Shown here: positions 1-7,086 of the stretch, one piece after another
Position numbering within the stretch: position 1 is the first letter of the stretch
Layout: every line of letters begins with the position of its first letter
Source of the DNA: CAZNJQ01 sp964573545
Lineage (GTDB): Bacteria; Patescibacteriota; Minisyncoccia; Phycocordibacterales; UBA2135
Direction: 5' to 3'
Length of the DNA: 54,053 nt
Assembly (NCBI GenBank): GCA_964573545.1
Contig: CAZNJQ010000001.1
Coordinates: forward strand, 1-54,053
The notes under the pieces: model-generated
What the model was told of the DNA's origin: nothing
What the model saw: the letters and a program-made list of their open reading frames with translations, nothing else
The model's database searches: none
Program-made: the position numbers and the translations under genes

Positions 1-74
1 CTATTCTTTTTTCTGAATGGTACTATACATATACTCAGGCAATGTGTCAAGGCTTTTACTGGCGCGGCTCTTTT

Positions 75-104
75 AAAAAACACCCGGGCATCCGGATGTT
101 TTTT
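75..104 (-). terminator. intrinsic terminator after the first gene
   Basis: An A-run arm and a T-run arm (AAAAAACA / TGTTTTTT) enclose a second CCGG/CCGG pairing with a 4-nt loop. It lies about 46 nt downstream of the minus-strand gene ending at 151, with a T-run on that strand. The hairpin is nearly symmetric and could also work from the other side. Confidence 0.6.
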
Positions 105-150
105 ACTGAATATAAATAGAAGAGAAACGCTGCGCGACAAAGCTATCGCT

Positions 151-411
151 CTAATTTTGCGGGATATCGTGCTCGCGGAATAATTTTTCTTTGAACCGAT
201 TAAAAGACTCCGTATCGTGCGCATATACGCCAGGCGCATATACCCACACGCCGCGCTTGCCGCTCTTAAAAACGGAACGATACGAAACAGTGTCTCCGGT
301 TGTCTCAAATTCAAAATCAATAATCTCCGGAGACTCTTTTCTTCCGCCCTCTTCGCGCGCGGGCCACTTTTTCCTCCGGCCGTGATCTTCAGGATTAAAT
401 GTTTCAATCAT
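151..411 (-). CDS. hypothetical protein, 86 aa
   Basis: I do not recognise a family. The protein is small, soluble and charged: a basic and acidic N-terminal third (GRRKKWPAREEGGRKE), then a compact segment that looks beta-rich (IIDFEFETTG, YRSVFKSGKRGVWVYAPG), then a basic helix (FNRFKEKLF). There is no signal peptide or membrane segment. An AT-rich stretch with TATATACT lies some 30 nt upstream on the minus strand, and a good terminator follows at 75-104, so it is probably a single-gene transcript. Codon use looks like that of its neighbours. Confidence 0.6.
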   Translation of the reverse strand: MIETFNPEDHGRRKKWPAREEGGRKESPEIIDFEFETTGDTVSYRSVFKSGKRGVWVYAPGVYAHDTESFNRFKEKLFREHDIPQN

Positions 412-453
412 GGTAGTTGTCGTTTATGTATTGATTAGTATATATAGGTCTCT

Positions 454-615
454 GCTAATAAAGGATCTTCGGGGCAAAGCCCCGAGGTGTTGTAGGAACT
501 CGCTTCGCTCGTACACCCACGCGGCAAGCCGCGTGGTATTAATCCTATGTTAGCTCCTCAGCTCGGGAATTGAAAAGCAAGCTTTCAATTCCGCTCGCTC
601 TACGTCGCTAATAAA
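454..615. repeat. three-hairpin palindromic block flanked by 9-bp direct repeats
   Basis: Three perfect or near-perfect inverted repeats lie in tandem: 469-485 (TCGGGGC/GCCCCGA), 517-536 (CCACGCGGC/GCCGCGTGG) and 566-592 (GGAATTGAAAAGC/GCTTTCAATTCC, one bulge). The block is bounded by GCTAATAAA at 454-462 and again at 607-615. No coding frame is evident. It fills the gap between the genes at 151-411 and 637-942 and could be a MITE-like insertion or a set of hairpins in a 3' UTR. Confidence 0.55.
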
Positions 616-636
616 AACCGCGAAAAACTCGCCTCT

Positions 637-942
637 TCACCGCACAACCCCGCCGCCAGCCGCTTCCCAATCGGCAAGCCCGCCGATAACGACGACGTCC
701 CGAAATCCCTGCGCCTCTAAAAGTTCCTTTGCCATGGCGGCACGTGAACCGCTCTTGCAATAGAGATAGAGCTTTGTGTGTTTGGGATATGGCGGCACCT
801 CGCCCCGCATGAGCCGCCCCAGGTCGAAATGAACCGCACCGTGCGCATGGCTTTCGCTCTGGAGCTCTTCTCCGGTCCGCACATCCAAAAGCGCTGCAGC
901 ACCAGCCGTGACTTCTTGTAAAATACGATCACTGTCAATCAT
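637..942 (-). CDS. rhodanese-like domain protein
   Basis: A single-domain rhodanese of 101 residues, probably a sulfurtransferase or persulfide carrier in the cytoplasm. Visible features: LLDVRTGEEL near residue 20 (the DVR strand), GAVHFDLG before the active-site region, and the loop CKSGSRA with the candidate catalytic cysteine, followed by GFRDVVVIGGLADWEAAGG, the usual C-terminal rhodanese signature. I chose the ATG at 942 because GGTAGGTG lies about 6 nt upstream; the frame stays open to 987. It is monocistronic. The family is certain; the substrate is unknown. Confidence 0.88.
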   Translation of the reverse strand: MIDSDRILQEVTAGAAALLDVRTGEELQSESHAHGAVHFDLGRLMRGEVPPYPKHTKLYLYCKSGSRAAMAKELLEAQGFRDVVVIGGLADWEAAGGGVVR

Positions 943-1158
943 ACGTTCACCTACCAGTATACTGCCCCGCGGAGCCGCTGCAAACAAGCTGCCTTCGCTC
1001 CCTTCGGTTGGTTTAGTTTAGGTTGTGCATGGCAGGAACGTGATTTGAAGCTGGCTTAATTATGACTGAAATTTCTTGTCTTGTCAAGTCCTCTCCCGAA
1101 CTGTTTTCGTCTACAATCAGGCAAGATATCTTTGCCTTACAACACAGCGGGAGGCGTT

Positions 1159-1731
1159 ATGAAATATACGCCGGAGCCGGAACTTCACGTATTTAAAACA
1201 GAAGACGAGGTGCGATGCCGCGTCGCGGAACTTGGAAAAGAGATCGCGGACGATTATCTTCCGAGAAAAAATACGCTCATGGTTGTGGGAATCCTTGACG
1301 GAGCGTTCTTCTTCACGGCTCATCTCGTCCATGCCATCTACAAAAACGCCCCGAAGATACCCCTACGCATGGATTTTGTGAAACTCTCATCGTACGGGGA
1401 TAAAACCGTCTCAAGCGGAACCGTCCGCGTGGAGCGCGATATCTCGCAATCGATCAAGGGAGCAGATGTGCTCATTGTTGACGACATCGTGGACACGGGC
1501 CGCACGGTTGATTTTTTGGTTCAGAATCTTCTCAAGCCGCGCGAGCCAGCATCGATCCGAACCTGCACACTCCTCCATAAACCCGCGCGCGCGATTATTC
1601 CGATACAGCCCGAGTACACGGGATTTATCGTCCCCAACGAGTTCGTCGTCGGATGCGGTATGGATTACAAAGGAGAGTACCGGCATCTGCCGTATATCGG
1701 CATCTTTCCCGGAGGTAAACTGTGGGCGTAA
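1159..1731 (+). CDS. hpt: hypoxanthine phosphoribosyltransferase
   Basis: Type I phosphoribosyltransferase of 190 aa that would convert hypoxanthine or guanine plus PRPP to IMP or GMP in purine salvage. The PRPP-binding motif VLIVDDIVDTGRT is complete, with both acidic residues. The upstream substrate loop MVVGILDGAFFF and the strand FVKLSSYGD are also typical. The start at 1159 is supported by GGGAGG 6 nt upstream; the open frame to 1081 lacks this. The 3' end overlaps the next gene by 10 nt, so the two are translationally coupled. Together with guaB at 19397 it fits a salvage-based purine supply. A broader 6-oxopurine specificity cannot be excluded. Confidence 0.9.
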   Translation: MKYTPEPELHVFKTEDEVRCRVAELGKEIADDYLPRKNTLMVVGILDGAFFFTAHLVHAIYKNAPKIPLRMDFVKLSSYGDKTVSSGTVRVERDISQSIKGADVLIVDDIVDTGRTVDFLVQNLLKPREPASIRTCTLLHKPARAIIPIQPEYTGFIVPNEFVVGCGMDYKGEYRHLPYIGIFPGGKLWA

Positions 1732-1985
1732 AGAAGCTCTATAAAATCACGGGCAAAAACGGCGAAATCATTGTAAGCAGAAAGAAAGGCAGATATGCGG
1801 GATGGAACGGCGGACGACTGGGCAGGAGAATTTTCGGCAGATTGGATTGCGCATCCGGAATGCGCATGAAGAAAGAACGCCGCGTCTTCTTTCACACATG
1901 GGATGACGCCATCACAGCGGGATACAGGCCATGCAGGAACTGCAAACCGACCCCGCACGATACTTATCCAAAGCGGACTTCATAG
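1722..1985 (+). CDS. small Ada-type zinc-binding-like protein
   Basis: 87 residues beginning with GTG, preceded by GGAGG inside the end of hpt. The C-terminal half (residues about 38-75) resembles the metal-binding domain of Ada and of some nucleases: an upstream DCASG, then a segment ending AGYRPCRNCKP. Only three cysteines are visible where Ada has four, so metal binding may use a histidine (FFHTW) or be degenerate. The N-terminal part has a short beta-like stretch (YKITGKNGEIIVSRKKG). No methyltransferase or glycosylase domain is attached. The stop codon sits inside its terminator hairpin at 1971-1996. Function is unknown. Confidence 0.7.
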   Translation: MGVKKLYKITGKNGEIIVSRKKGRYAGWNGGRLGRRIFGRLDCASGMRMKKERRVFFHTWDDAITAGYRPCRNCKPTPHDTYPKRTS

Positions 1986-1996
1986 TCCGCTTTTTT
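1971..1996 (+). terminator. intrinsic terminator of the hpt operon
   Basis: AAGCGGACT / AGTCCGCTT is a perfect 9-bp stem with a TCAT loop, followed by TTTT. It overlaps the stop codon of the Ada-like gene. Confidence 0.85.
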
Positions 1997-2017
1997 CATA
2001 CACGACTTTCGTGTATG
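1997..2017. promoter_or_regulatory. perfect 9-bp inverted repeat upstream of the AAA-CYTH gene
   Basis: CATACACGA, a 3-nt spacer, then TCGTGTATG. It directly follows the hpt-operon terminator and precedes the next start codon by 34 nt. It could be a repressor operator or an RNA hairpin in the leader; the sequence alone does not decide. Confidence 0.35.
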
Positions 2018-2050
2018 ATGTCGTGAGAAAGAAACTCGCGGATCATTGAA

Positions 2051-3169
2051 ATGCCAGTGATCGTCCTTACGGGCGGACCGTGCGGCGGAAAATCGACGGC
2101 GTTGTGTTATATCGAGGAGAAACTCCGTGATATGGGATATACCGTCTTCGCCGTTCCCGAGGGGGCGACGCACCTTATGAGAATGGGCATACGGCCCGTA
2201 GGCGCCGGACTTACCGTGCGGCAATTTCAAGAACTCGTCTTTTTGTGGCAACTGCAGAACCAAGCGTTTTACGCGAACGCCGCGCGCATTTCTTCAGTGC
2301 CGGAAAAGAAGAAGATAATTCTCTACGACAGAGGATTTATGGACGTGAGTGTGTATACCGAGGGCGATGATTTTAGGCGGATACTCACGGAGCACGGGCT
2401 CTCTATTCCGGACGTGAGAGATTCTTTCTACGATGCGATATTTCACCTCCGCACCGCAGCACTCGGAGCGGCGCAATACTATACGACGAAAAATAACAAA
2501 TTCAGGCGCGAGACACCGGAGGAGGCGCGACAAAAGGATGCCCAAACACTCGCGGCATGGAGAGGCCACCCGCACCTCCGGATTATTGACAACAGCACCG
2601 ACTTTGAAGGAAAAATGAAACGGCTTCTCAAAGAAGTGTGCCATGTTCTGGGTATTCCGGAGCCGCTTGAGATTGAGAGAAAATTTCTGGTCAAGGCTGG
2701 GTTTGACCCTGCGTCGCTGCGAAATCATGTGGCGTGCCAAAAAATTGACATTACGCAGGCATACCTTCCCGCGTCGCACGGCGGAGGCGTCGGACGGATC
2801 AGAAAGCGCGGACAAAACGGATCCTTTGTGTATTATCAGACACACAAACAGGCAACGGGCGACCCGTCTGTGCGCATCGAAACGGAACGGCACATCACTG
2901 AGAATGAATTCCGGAGACTCTGGGAGCAAAGAGATCCTGGTTGCTACGCAATACAGAAAGAGCGGCACTGTTTCGTCTTCAATGAGCAATATTTCGAGCT
3001 CGACCGATTCTTATTTCCGCACACCGACATGTGCGTGCTTGAAATCGAACTTACCGACAAGAATGACGTCTTGAAGCTCCCGCCTTTTATCCCAATTGAA
3101 AAAGAAGTGACCGAAGACCCGTCCTATACAAACCACGCACTCGCTAAAATGCCATCTGTTTCGGCATAG
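2051..3169 (+). CDS. AAA (NadR/Ttd14-type) ATPase fused to a CYTH domain
   Basis: 372 residues in two domains. Residues 1 to about 190 form a P-loop kinase-like domain: LTGGPCGGKST (Walker A), then IILYDRGFMD (Walker B-like region) and a basic lid-like helix. From about residue 209 a CYTH/triphosphate-tunnel domain begins with LEIERKFLV, the diagnostic ExExK pattern, followed by tunnel strands rich in Arg, Lys and Glu (GRIRKRG, VRIETERHI, CVLEIELTD). The same order of domains is known from animal TTD14 and from uncharacterised bacterial proteins. CYTH enzymes act on triphosphates or polyphosphate, so nucleotide or inorganic triphosphate metabolism is a reasonable inference; the real substrate is unknown. 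It has its own terminator and no obvious partner gene. Confidence 0.85.
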   Translation: MPVIVLTGGPCGGKSTALCYIEEKLRDMGYTVFAVPEGATHLMRMGIRPVGAGLTVRQFQELVFLWQLQNQAFYANAARISSVPEKKKIILYDRGFMDVSVYTEGDDFRRILTEHGLSIPDVRDSFYDAIFHLRTAALGAAQYYTTKNNKFRRETPEEARQKDAQTLAAWRGHPHLRIIDNSTDFEGKMKRLLKEVCHVLGIPEPLEIERKFLVKAGFDPASLRNHVACQKIDITQAYLPASHGGGVGRIRKRGQNGSFVYYQTHKQATGDPSVRIETERHITENEFRRLWEQRDPGCYAIQKERHCFVFNEQYFELDRFLFPHTDMCVLEIELTDKNDVLKLPPFIPIEKEVTEDPSYTNHALAKMPSVSA

Positions 3170-3183
3170 CCATGTACAAAACC

Positions 3184-3208
3184 ACCCGCCCAGAAAAGGC
3201 GGGTTTTT
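3184..3208 (+). terminator. intrinsic terminator of the AAA-CYTH gene
   Basis: ACCCGCC / GGCGGGT stem with a 7-nt loop followed by TTTTC, 14 nt after the stop codon. Confidence 0.85.
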
Positions 3209-3209
3209 C

Positions 3210-3238
3210 TTGCGCGAATGCCGGCAATACTCTATACT
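3210..3238 (+). promoter_or_regulatory. promoter of infC-rpmI-rplT
   Basis: TTGCGC at 3210-3215, a 17-nt spacer and TATACT at 3233-3238, placed directly after a terminator. Predicted transcription start is near 3245, which lies downstream of the only ATG at the 5' end of infC (3218). Confidence 0.65.
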
Positions 3239-3751
3239 ATATTCCATCTGAAAAACACCACACGAATCAACAGGAGAATACAGAGCAAAGAGCTGCGAGT
3301 TATCGGTTCCGAGGGAGAAAATTTCGGGGTCATAACTCTTGAACAAGCGCTCGAGAAAGCCCGCGAGAAAGGGCTTGATTTAATTGAAATTTCGCCGAAC
3401 GCAACGCCGCCGGTTGCAAAAATAATGGACTATGGTAAGTTTCAGTATGAACAAAAAAAGAAGGAGCGCGCGACACGCGGCCCTTCCACCGAGACGAAGT
3501 CCCTTCAGATAAAGATCGGGACGGGGGAGCATGATCTGGCGCTTAAAGCGCGCCGTGCGGGGGAATTTTTAGGAGAAGGGCATCGAGTAAAAGTGGAGCT
3601 ATTCCTCTCCGGTAGGTCAAAATACATGGAACGAGAGTTCTTGAACGAGCGACTGAACCGGATACTCCATCTCATTCCCGGCGAGTACAAGGTCGCCGAT
3701 GGCCCCAAGAAAAGTCCAAAGGGTATCATGGTTGTCTTGGAGAAAAAATAA
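3218..3751 (+). CDS. infC: translation initiation factor IF-3
   Basis: IF-3 binds the 30S subunit and controls start-codon fidelity. Conserved features: RINRRIQSKELRVIG at the N-domain, GLDLIEISPNATPPVAKIMDYGKF, the linker rich in Lys, and the C-domain from TKSLQIKIG to KGIMVVLEKK. The first gene of infC-rpmI-rplT. The coordinate given is the first ATG, but this ATG lies upstream of the predicted transcription start and has no ribosome-binding site. Family homology begins around codon 16, where only non-ATG candidates (CTG 3248, ATC 3266, ATA 3278) are in frame, and AGGAG sits at 3272-3276. A non-AUG start, as known for infC of E. coli, is therefore likely. Confidence 0.93.
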   Translation: MPAILYTIFHLKNTTRINRRIQSKELRVIGSEGENFGVITLEQALEKAREKGLDLIEISPNATPPVAKIMDYGKFQYEQKKKERATRGPSTETKSLQIKIGTGEHDLALKARRAGEFLGEGHRVKVELFLSGRSKYMEREFLNERLNRILHLIPGEYKVADGPKKSPKGIMVVLEKK

Positions 3752-3773
3752 TCACCATTCGTACGCAAAACAC

Positions 3774-3959
3774 ATGAAAACAAACAAATCATTTACAAAG
3801 CGCCTGAAAATAACGAAACGAGGAAAGCTGCTCATGAAAAAATCAGGCAGTGACCATTTTAATGCGAAAGAAGGGCGGGAGAGCCAGCTCGCAAGAAAAA
3901 AGTGGCGCCCGTTCCATATGTCGAAAAAAGCGCAGGCGCGCTTCTTACCGTATCAATAA
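3774..3959 (+). CDS. rpmI: 50S ribosomal protein L35
   Basis: 61 residues, the normal size for bL35: MKTNKSFTKRLKITKRGKLL, then the HFNAKE segment and a basic tail ending in RFLPYQ. The start at 3774 matches the conserved N-terminus; the open frame further upstream overlaps infC and is not conserved. It lies 22 nt after infC and 32 nt before rplT, in the classic infC-rpmI-rplT order. Confidence 0.95.
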   Translation: MKTNKSFTKRLKITKRGKLLMKKSGSDHFNAKEGRESQLARKKWRPFHMSKKAQARFLPYQ

Positions 3960-3991
3960 ATCAGACCTTAATCTAACGCACCACACACGCC

Positions 3992-4339
3992 ATGACACGA
4001 GTAAAACGAGGCACAATTTCATTAAAACGCCGGAGAAATATTCTTAAGCAGGTCAAAGGATACCGCTTCGGACGAAGTAAAAAAGAACGGCTGGCAAAAG
4101 AAGCCATCGCACATGCGGGCAAGCATGCGTTCGGACACCGACGGAAGAAAAAGCGGGAGTTCCGCGCGCTGTGGCAGATAAAGATCAACGCAGGCGCCAG
4201 AAACAACGGTGTCTCATACTCACGACTCATGGGCGCGCTCAAAAAGAAAAATATCGGATTAAACAGGAAGATGCTCGCCGAAATTGCGGAACGAGATGAA
4301 GCTATTTTCAAGACTATCGTCGCAGAAGCGATGAAATAG
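3992..4339 (+). CDS. rplT: 50S ribosomal protein L20
   Basis: 115 residues. MTRVKRGTISLKRRRNILKQ and the long basic helix with GYRFGRSK are the rRNA-binding extension; GVSYSRLMGALKK and the C-terminal helix complete bL20. L20 is an early assembly protein and in several bacteria represses its own operon by binding the infC-rpmI leader; no such structure was identified here. Last gene of the operon, followed by a strong terminator. Confidence 0.95.
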   Translation: MTRVKRGTISLKRRRNILKQVKGYRFGRSKKERLAKEAIAHAGKHAFGHRRKKKREFRALWQIKINAGARNNGVSYSRLMGALKKKNIGLNRKMLAEIAERDEAIFKTIVAEAMK

Positions 4340-4364
4340 CAGACAACAAGAGACCTCCGTACAT

Positions 4365-4405
4365 GAAAATTCCCCTCACTGGTCGGTGAGGGGAATTTTC
4401 TTTTC
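4365..4405. terminator. bidirectional terminator between rplT and the SLOG gene
   Basis: A perfect 15-bp stem (arms 4365-4379 and 4386-4400) with a 6-nt loop and A/T-rich outer ends. Convergent genes lie on both sides, so it can serve both. Confidence 0.85.
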
Positions 4406-4420
4406 TGCGAGGAAATGCAC

Positions 4421-5065
4421 CTAGAGAATGATATCTTTTCCGTCGTGGTTTCGTATATTCGCATCGACGGCGGTCTCGTAGAGGCGGCTGTATTCCTGTT
4501 TCTCTTTTTTTACGAGTTCTATAATACGCTCCACAAGCGCTTTCGGGTCCGAATCGAACAACACTTTCTCGTTCGGCCGATTCCCTTTCTCCATGATGTC
4601 GCGGATGACATTCGCCGTCGGCCATTCTCCCTCAAGTACGCCGATGGGTTTTTTATCCTCAAATGCGATGGTAAATTCGTTAATCGTGCCGACACGGCCG
4701 CATCCGATGAACACCGCGTCCGATGCGCGGGTAAGAAGCAGGTTTCTGCCTGAAAAACCGAAGCCGGTATACACGATAAGGTCGAGATAGTCGACGGGGA
4801 GTCCGTATGTTTCAAGGTGCTCCGCCTCGCTTGATGCCGGAGAAAGACCCACCGACATCCCACCGGCTTCTTTTGCTCCCATCGCCGCCCAGAGCGGAAA
4901 TCCCGTCGTCGCCCCCGTTACAAGGACCGCCTTGTGGTTCACGATTTCTCTTCCCAACGCCTTCGCTTTCTCAAGAACTGACGACCCGCAATGGCCGGTT
5001 TCTGCAGCGCCCGATACGCATAACTTTAACCTCAGGTGAACATGTTTTTGGTCTTCAGGAAACAT
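4421..5065 (-). CDS. SLOG/LOG-family Rossmann-like protein
   Basis: 214 residues with a Rossmann-like fold of the LOG / TIGR00725 type. Visible: KLCVSGAAETGHCG at the first strand, AVLVTGATTGFPLWAAMGAKEAGG (glycine-rich nucleotide loop) and FIGCGRVGTINEF, which corresponds to the GGxGTxxE motif, with GCGR in place of the usual GGG. Plant-type LOG enzymes release the ribose-phosphate from nucleotides; SLOG relatives sense or process nucleotides. Whether this protein is catalytic is uncertain. It lies 42 nt downstream of the beta-CASP RNase gene and is probably cotranscribed with it. Confidence 0.75.
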   Translation of the reverse strand: MFPEDQKHVHLRLKLCVSGAAETGHCGSSVLEKAKALGREIVNHKAVLVTGATTGFPLWAAMGAKEAGGMSVGLSPASSEAEHLETYGLPVDYLDLIVYTGFGFSGRNLLLTRASDAVFIGCGRVGTINEFTIAFEDKKPIGVLEGEWPTANVIRDIMEKGNRPNEKVLFDSDPKALVERIIELVKKEKQEYSRLYETAVDANIRNHDGKDIIL

Positions 5066-5107
5066 GTTAATAAGTATAAGATAAAAAACGCAAAGTTTAA
5101 AGCACTA

Positions 5108-6481
5108 TTAGAGCTCGAGTTCAAACGAATCACCCTCCCGCGGAACAACGGCATCAACCCCGAGATAATCCCGCGCGCGTTGCGATAAGAAAGAGGCTGA
5201 CTTCGTCTCACCCATCGCGACGAAAACCTTCCGTACTTTGTCTCTTGTGTCGTTGATAAATTGCAGCAGATTATCGAGGTCTTTGTGGGCGGAGTACGCA
5301 CTTATGGTCACGATGTGCGCCTCAACGCTGACGCGAGCGCCGCGAATCATGACCTCTCGCGCGCCCTCGGCGATCATTCTTCCCGCAGAGCCAGGCGCCT
5401 GATACCCCACGATCAAAAGAACGCTATTGGGGTCTGAAAGATATTGTTTTTCATGTTCTACGATACGCCCGCCGTACGACATTCCCGAACCCGCAATAAT
5501 AATCTTCGGGCCCGGCACCTTTGCTATCTCGCGCGACTCTGCCTCCGACGACGTGAGATAGAGTTTCGGGAATTTAAAGATCTCATCCCCGGAGCGGATG
5601 ATGTGAATGACATCTTTGTTAAAGTATTCATCATACCGCTTGTATACCTCTATCACGTGAATGGCGAGCGGCGAATCGACGTAGACGGGAATTTCGTGGA
5701 TTTTTTTATTTTGAACCATCTGTTCTATCTCGAAAAGGATTTCCTGCGTCCGTTCGATTGAAAATGCGGGTATGATAAGCGTCCCCTTGCTCCTCGTGAT
5801 CCATTCGATCGTATCCTCCAACCGCTCTTGCCGCACATCACGCGACTCGTGATTCCTGTCACCATAGACGCTTTCCATGACGAGATAATCCGCGTCGGTT
5901 ACCGGTTCTGTGTCGCGAAGAAGAGGCGCCGGCGAATTTCCAAGATCGCCCGTCATTACAAGCTTCTTCCCTTCACGGGAAAATTCTATCATCGCAGAAC
6001 CGAGAATGTGTCCTGCATCTTTAAAAAGAACGCTGAATCCGTTCGGGAGCGCAATCGCCTCGTGGTACGGCGCCGTCTGCCAAAACACCATCGCCCGCTT
6101 CACATCCTCTGCCGTATAGATGGGCTCTCTGCCTTTCCGGCGGGCCTCTGCTTCAAGAAGCGGGATGCTGTCGGAGAGCATGAGCTCGGCAAGGTCGCGC
6201 GTCGGCGGCGTTGAATAAATGACGCCGGAAAACCCTTCTCTCACAAGCTTCGGTATCCGCCCGATATGATCGAGATGCGCATGCGTAATAAAGAGAAAAT
6301 CTATCTCTTTGGGATTATACGCAAAGGGACCGTAATTTTTATCATCGCAGATATCACACCCCTGGAAAAAACCGCAGTCGATAAGTATCTTCAAAGACCC
6401 GTCGTCAAGAAGGAAATTGGACCCGGTGACCATTCCAGCACCGCCGTAAAATGTAAGTGTCGATGTATTAACTGTTTTCAT
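5108..6481 (-). CDS. beta-CASP metallo-beta-lactamase-fold ribonuclease
   Basis: 457 residues. The metal site is clear: FITHAHLDHIGRIPKL (HxHxDH), then VMTGDLGN, a beta-CASP insert including IIIAGSGMSYGGRIVEHEKQYL, and the RNA-specificity tail with VGYQAPGSAGRMI and HIVTISAYSAHKDLDNLL. Relatives cut or degrade RNA (TTHA0252 and CPSF73 types). The ATG at 6481 has GGAG about 9 nt upstream and fits the conserved N-terminus (STLTFYGGAGMVTGSN). It overlaps the preceding VanZ-like gene by 14 nt. Cytoplasmic RNA turnover or processing is the likely role. Confidence 0.92.
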   Translation of the reverse strand: MKTVNTSTLTFYGGAGMVTGSNFLLDDGSLKILIDCGFFQGCDICDDKNYGPFAYNPKEIDFLFITHAHLDHIGRIPKLVREGFSGVIYSTPPTRDLAELMLSDSIPLLEAEARRKGREPIYTAEDVKRAMVFWQTAPYHEAIALPNGFSVLFKDAGHILGSAMIEFSREGKKLVMTGDLGNSPAPLLRDTEPVTDADYLVMESVYGDRNHESRDVRQERLEDTIEWITRSKGTLIIPAFSIERTQEILFEIEQMVQNKKIHEIPVYVDSPLAIHVIEVYKRYDEYFNKDVIHIIRSGDEIFKFPKLYLTSSEAESREIAKVPGPKIIIAGSGMSYGGRIVEHEKQYLSDPNSVLLIVGYQAPGSAGRMIAEGAREVMIRGARVSVEAHIVTISAYSAHKDLDNLLQFINDTRDKVRKVFVAMGETKSASFLSQRARDYLGVDAVVPREGDSFELEL

Positions 6482-6905
6482 GTGGCAAAACTCCGACACC
6501 CGTATTATACCTTCGTACAAAGAAATACCATACGGCCGTGAGTGCGCCTGTGGTGTCGGCGATAAGATCGACTATCGTATCCTGCCAATAGCCGGGCTCG
6601 GCTAAAGATACCGATCTAATCGCGATTTCGAATAGTTCCCATGCAACGCCTATAACGACCACCGAGGCGAACACGAAGATAGCCGACATAAAAACCCCCG
6701 GCAAGGATGCCATCTTCCTGCGCTTGAATTCGTAGAAAAAGAGGAGCGACATGCCTCCGGCCCACACTCCTCCGCCGAAGTGAGCAATGAGGTCAAGCCA
6801 CGGTATGCGCCAATACCAATACAGATACATTCCGAGAATATGCACTGCCGTGACAAGGACAAGCACGGCTGTTAAAAAAAAGAAAAAAGGATGTTTAGAC
6901 ATCAC
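6468..6905 (-). CDS. VanZ/DUF2238-like integral membrane protein
   Basis: About 145 residues with four predicted membrane helices. The segments LDLIAHFGGGVWAGG, WELFEIAIRS and QDTIVDLIADTTGAL match the pattern of small membrane proteins of the VanZ / YjdF (DUF2238) group, whose function is largely unknown. The start is GTG at 6905 or ATG at 6902. It begins immediately after the terminator of the candidate 6S RNA, so read-through or a very short promoter region must drive it. Overlaps the RNase gene by 14 nt. Confidence 0.75.
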   Translation of the reverse strand: MMSKHPFFFFLTAVLVLVTAVHILGMYLYWYWRIPWLDLIAHFGGGVWAGGMSLLFFYEFKRRKMASLPGVFMSAIFVFASVVVIGVAWELFEIAIRSVSLAEPGYWQDTIVDLIADTTGALTAVWYFFVRRYNTGVGVLPHENS

Positions 6906-6914
6906 TATATTCTA

Positions 6915-6947
6915 TCAAAAATAAACGAAAGGCCCGGAATCGGGCCC
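6915..6947 (-). terminator. terminator of the structured RNA
   Basis: On the minus strand GGGCCCG, ATT, CCGGGCC is followed by TTTCGTTTATTTTT. It ends the RNA gene just before the VanZ-like start codon. Confidence 0.8.
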
Positions 6948-7084
6948 TTCGAGGGGGATTAAATGAATTGCCCAACACTCTCCAAGTGGGTGTCCGCAGG
7001 TGGCTCGTCCCGAACGAATCAGCAACGAGTACCGATATAAGACTCCCTGGGCGAAATATTAAACTGGACAATTTATTGAATCCC
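6915..7084 (-). ncRNA. rod-shaped structured RNA, candidate 6S RNA
   Basis: A stretch with no conserved frame but strong RNA structure on the minus strand. A closing stem pairs 7066-7084 with 6955-6973 (17 of 19 positions paired). Further in, the segments at 7041-7050 and 6982-6995 form three short stems, and 7025-7029 pairs with 7004-7008 near the tip. Between the closing stem and the inner stems is an A/U-rich asymmetric bubble (about 7051-7065 facing 6974-6981). A TATACT box at 7087-7092 places the 5' end near 7084-7080, and a GC hairpin with a T-run (6915-6947) ends it. Size of about 160-170 nt, rod shape and central bubble fit 6S RNA, which traps RNA polymerase. The conserved SRP-RNA tip motif is not present. 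The family was not confirmed. Confidence 0.55.
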
Positions 7085-7086
7085 TG

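Noticed and set aside
5108..6520. beta-CASP RNase start at 6520
   Set aside because: The ATG at 6481 has a ribosome-binding site and matches the family N-terminus; the longer form only extends the overlap with the preceding gene.
6915..7084. SRP RNA or tmRNA
   Set aside because: The conserved SRP tip sequence and any tRNA-like or tag-coding part are absent.
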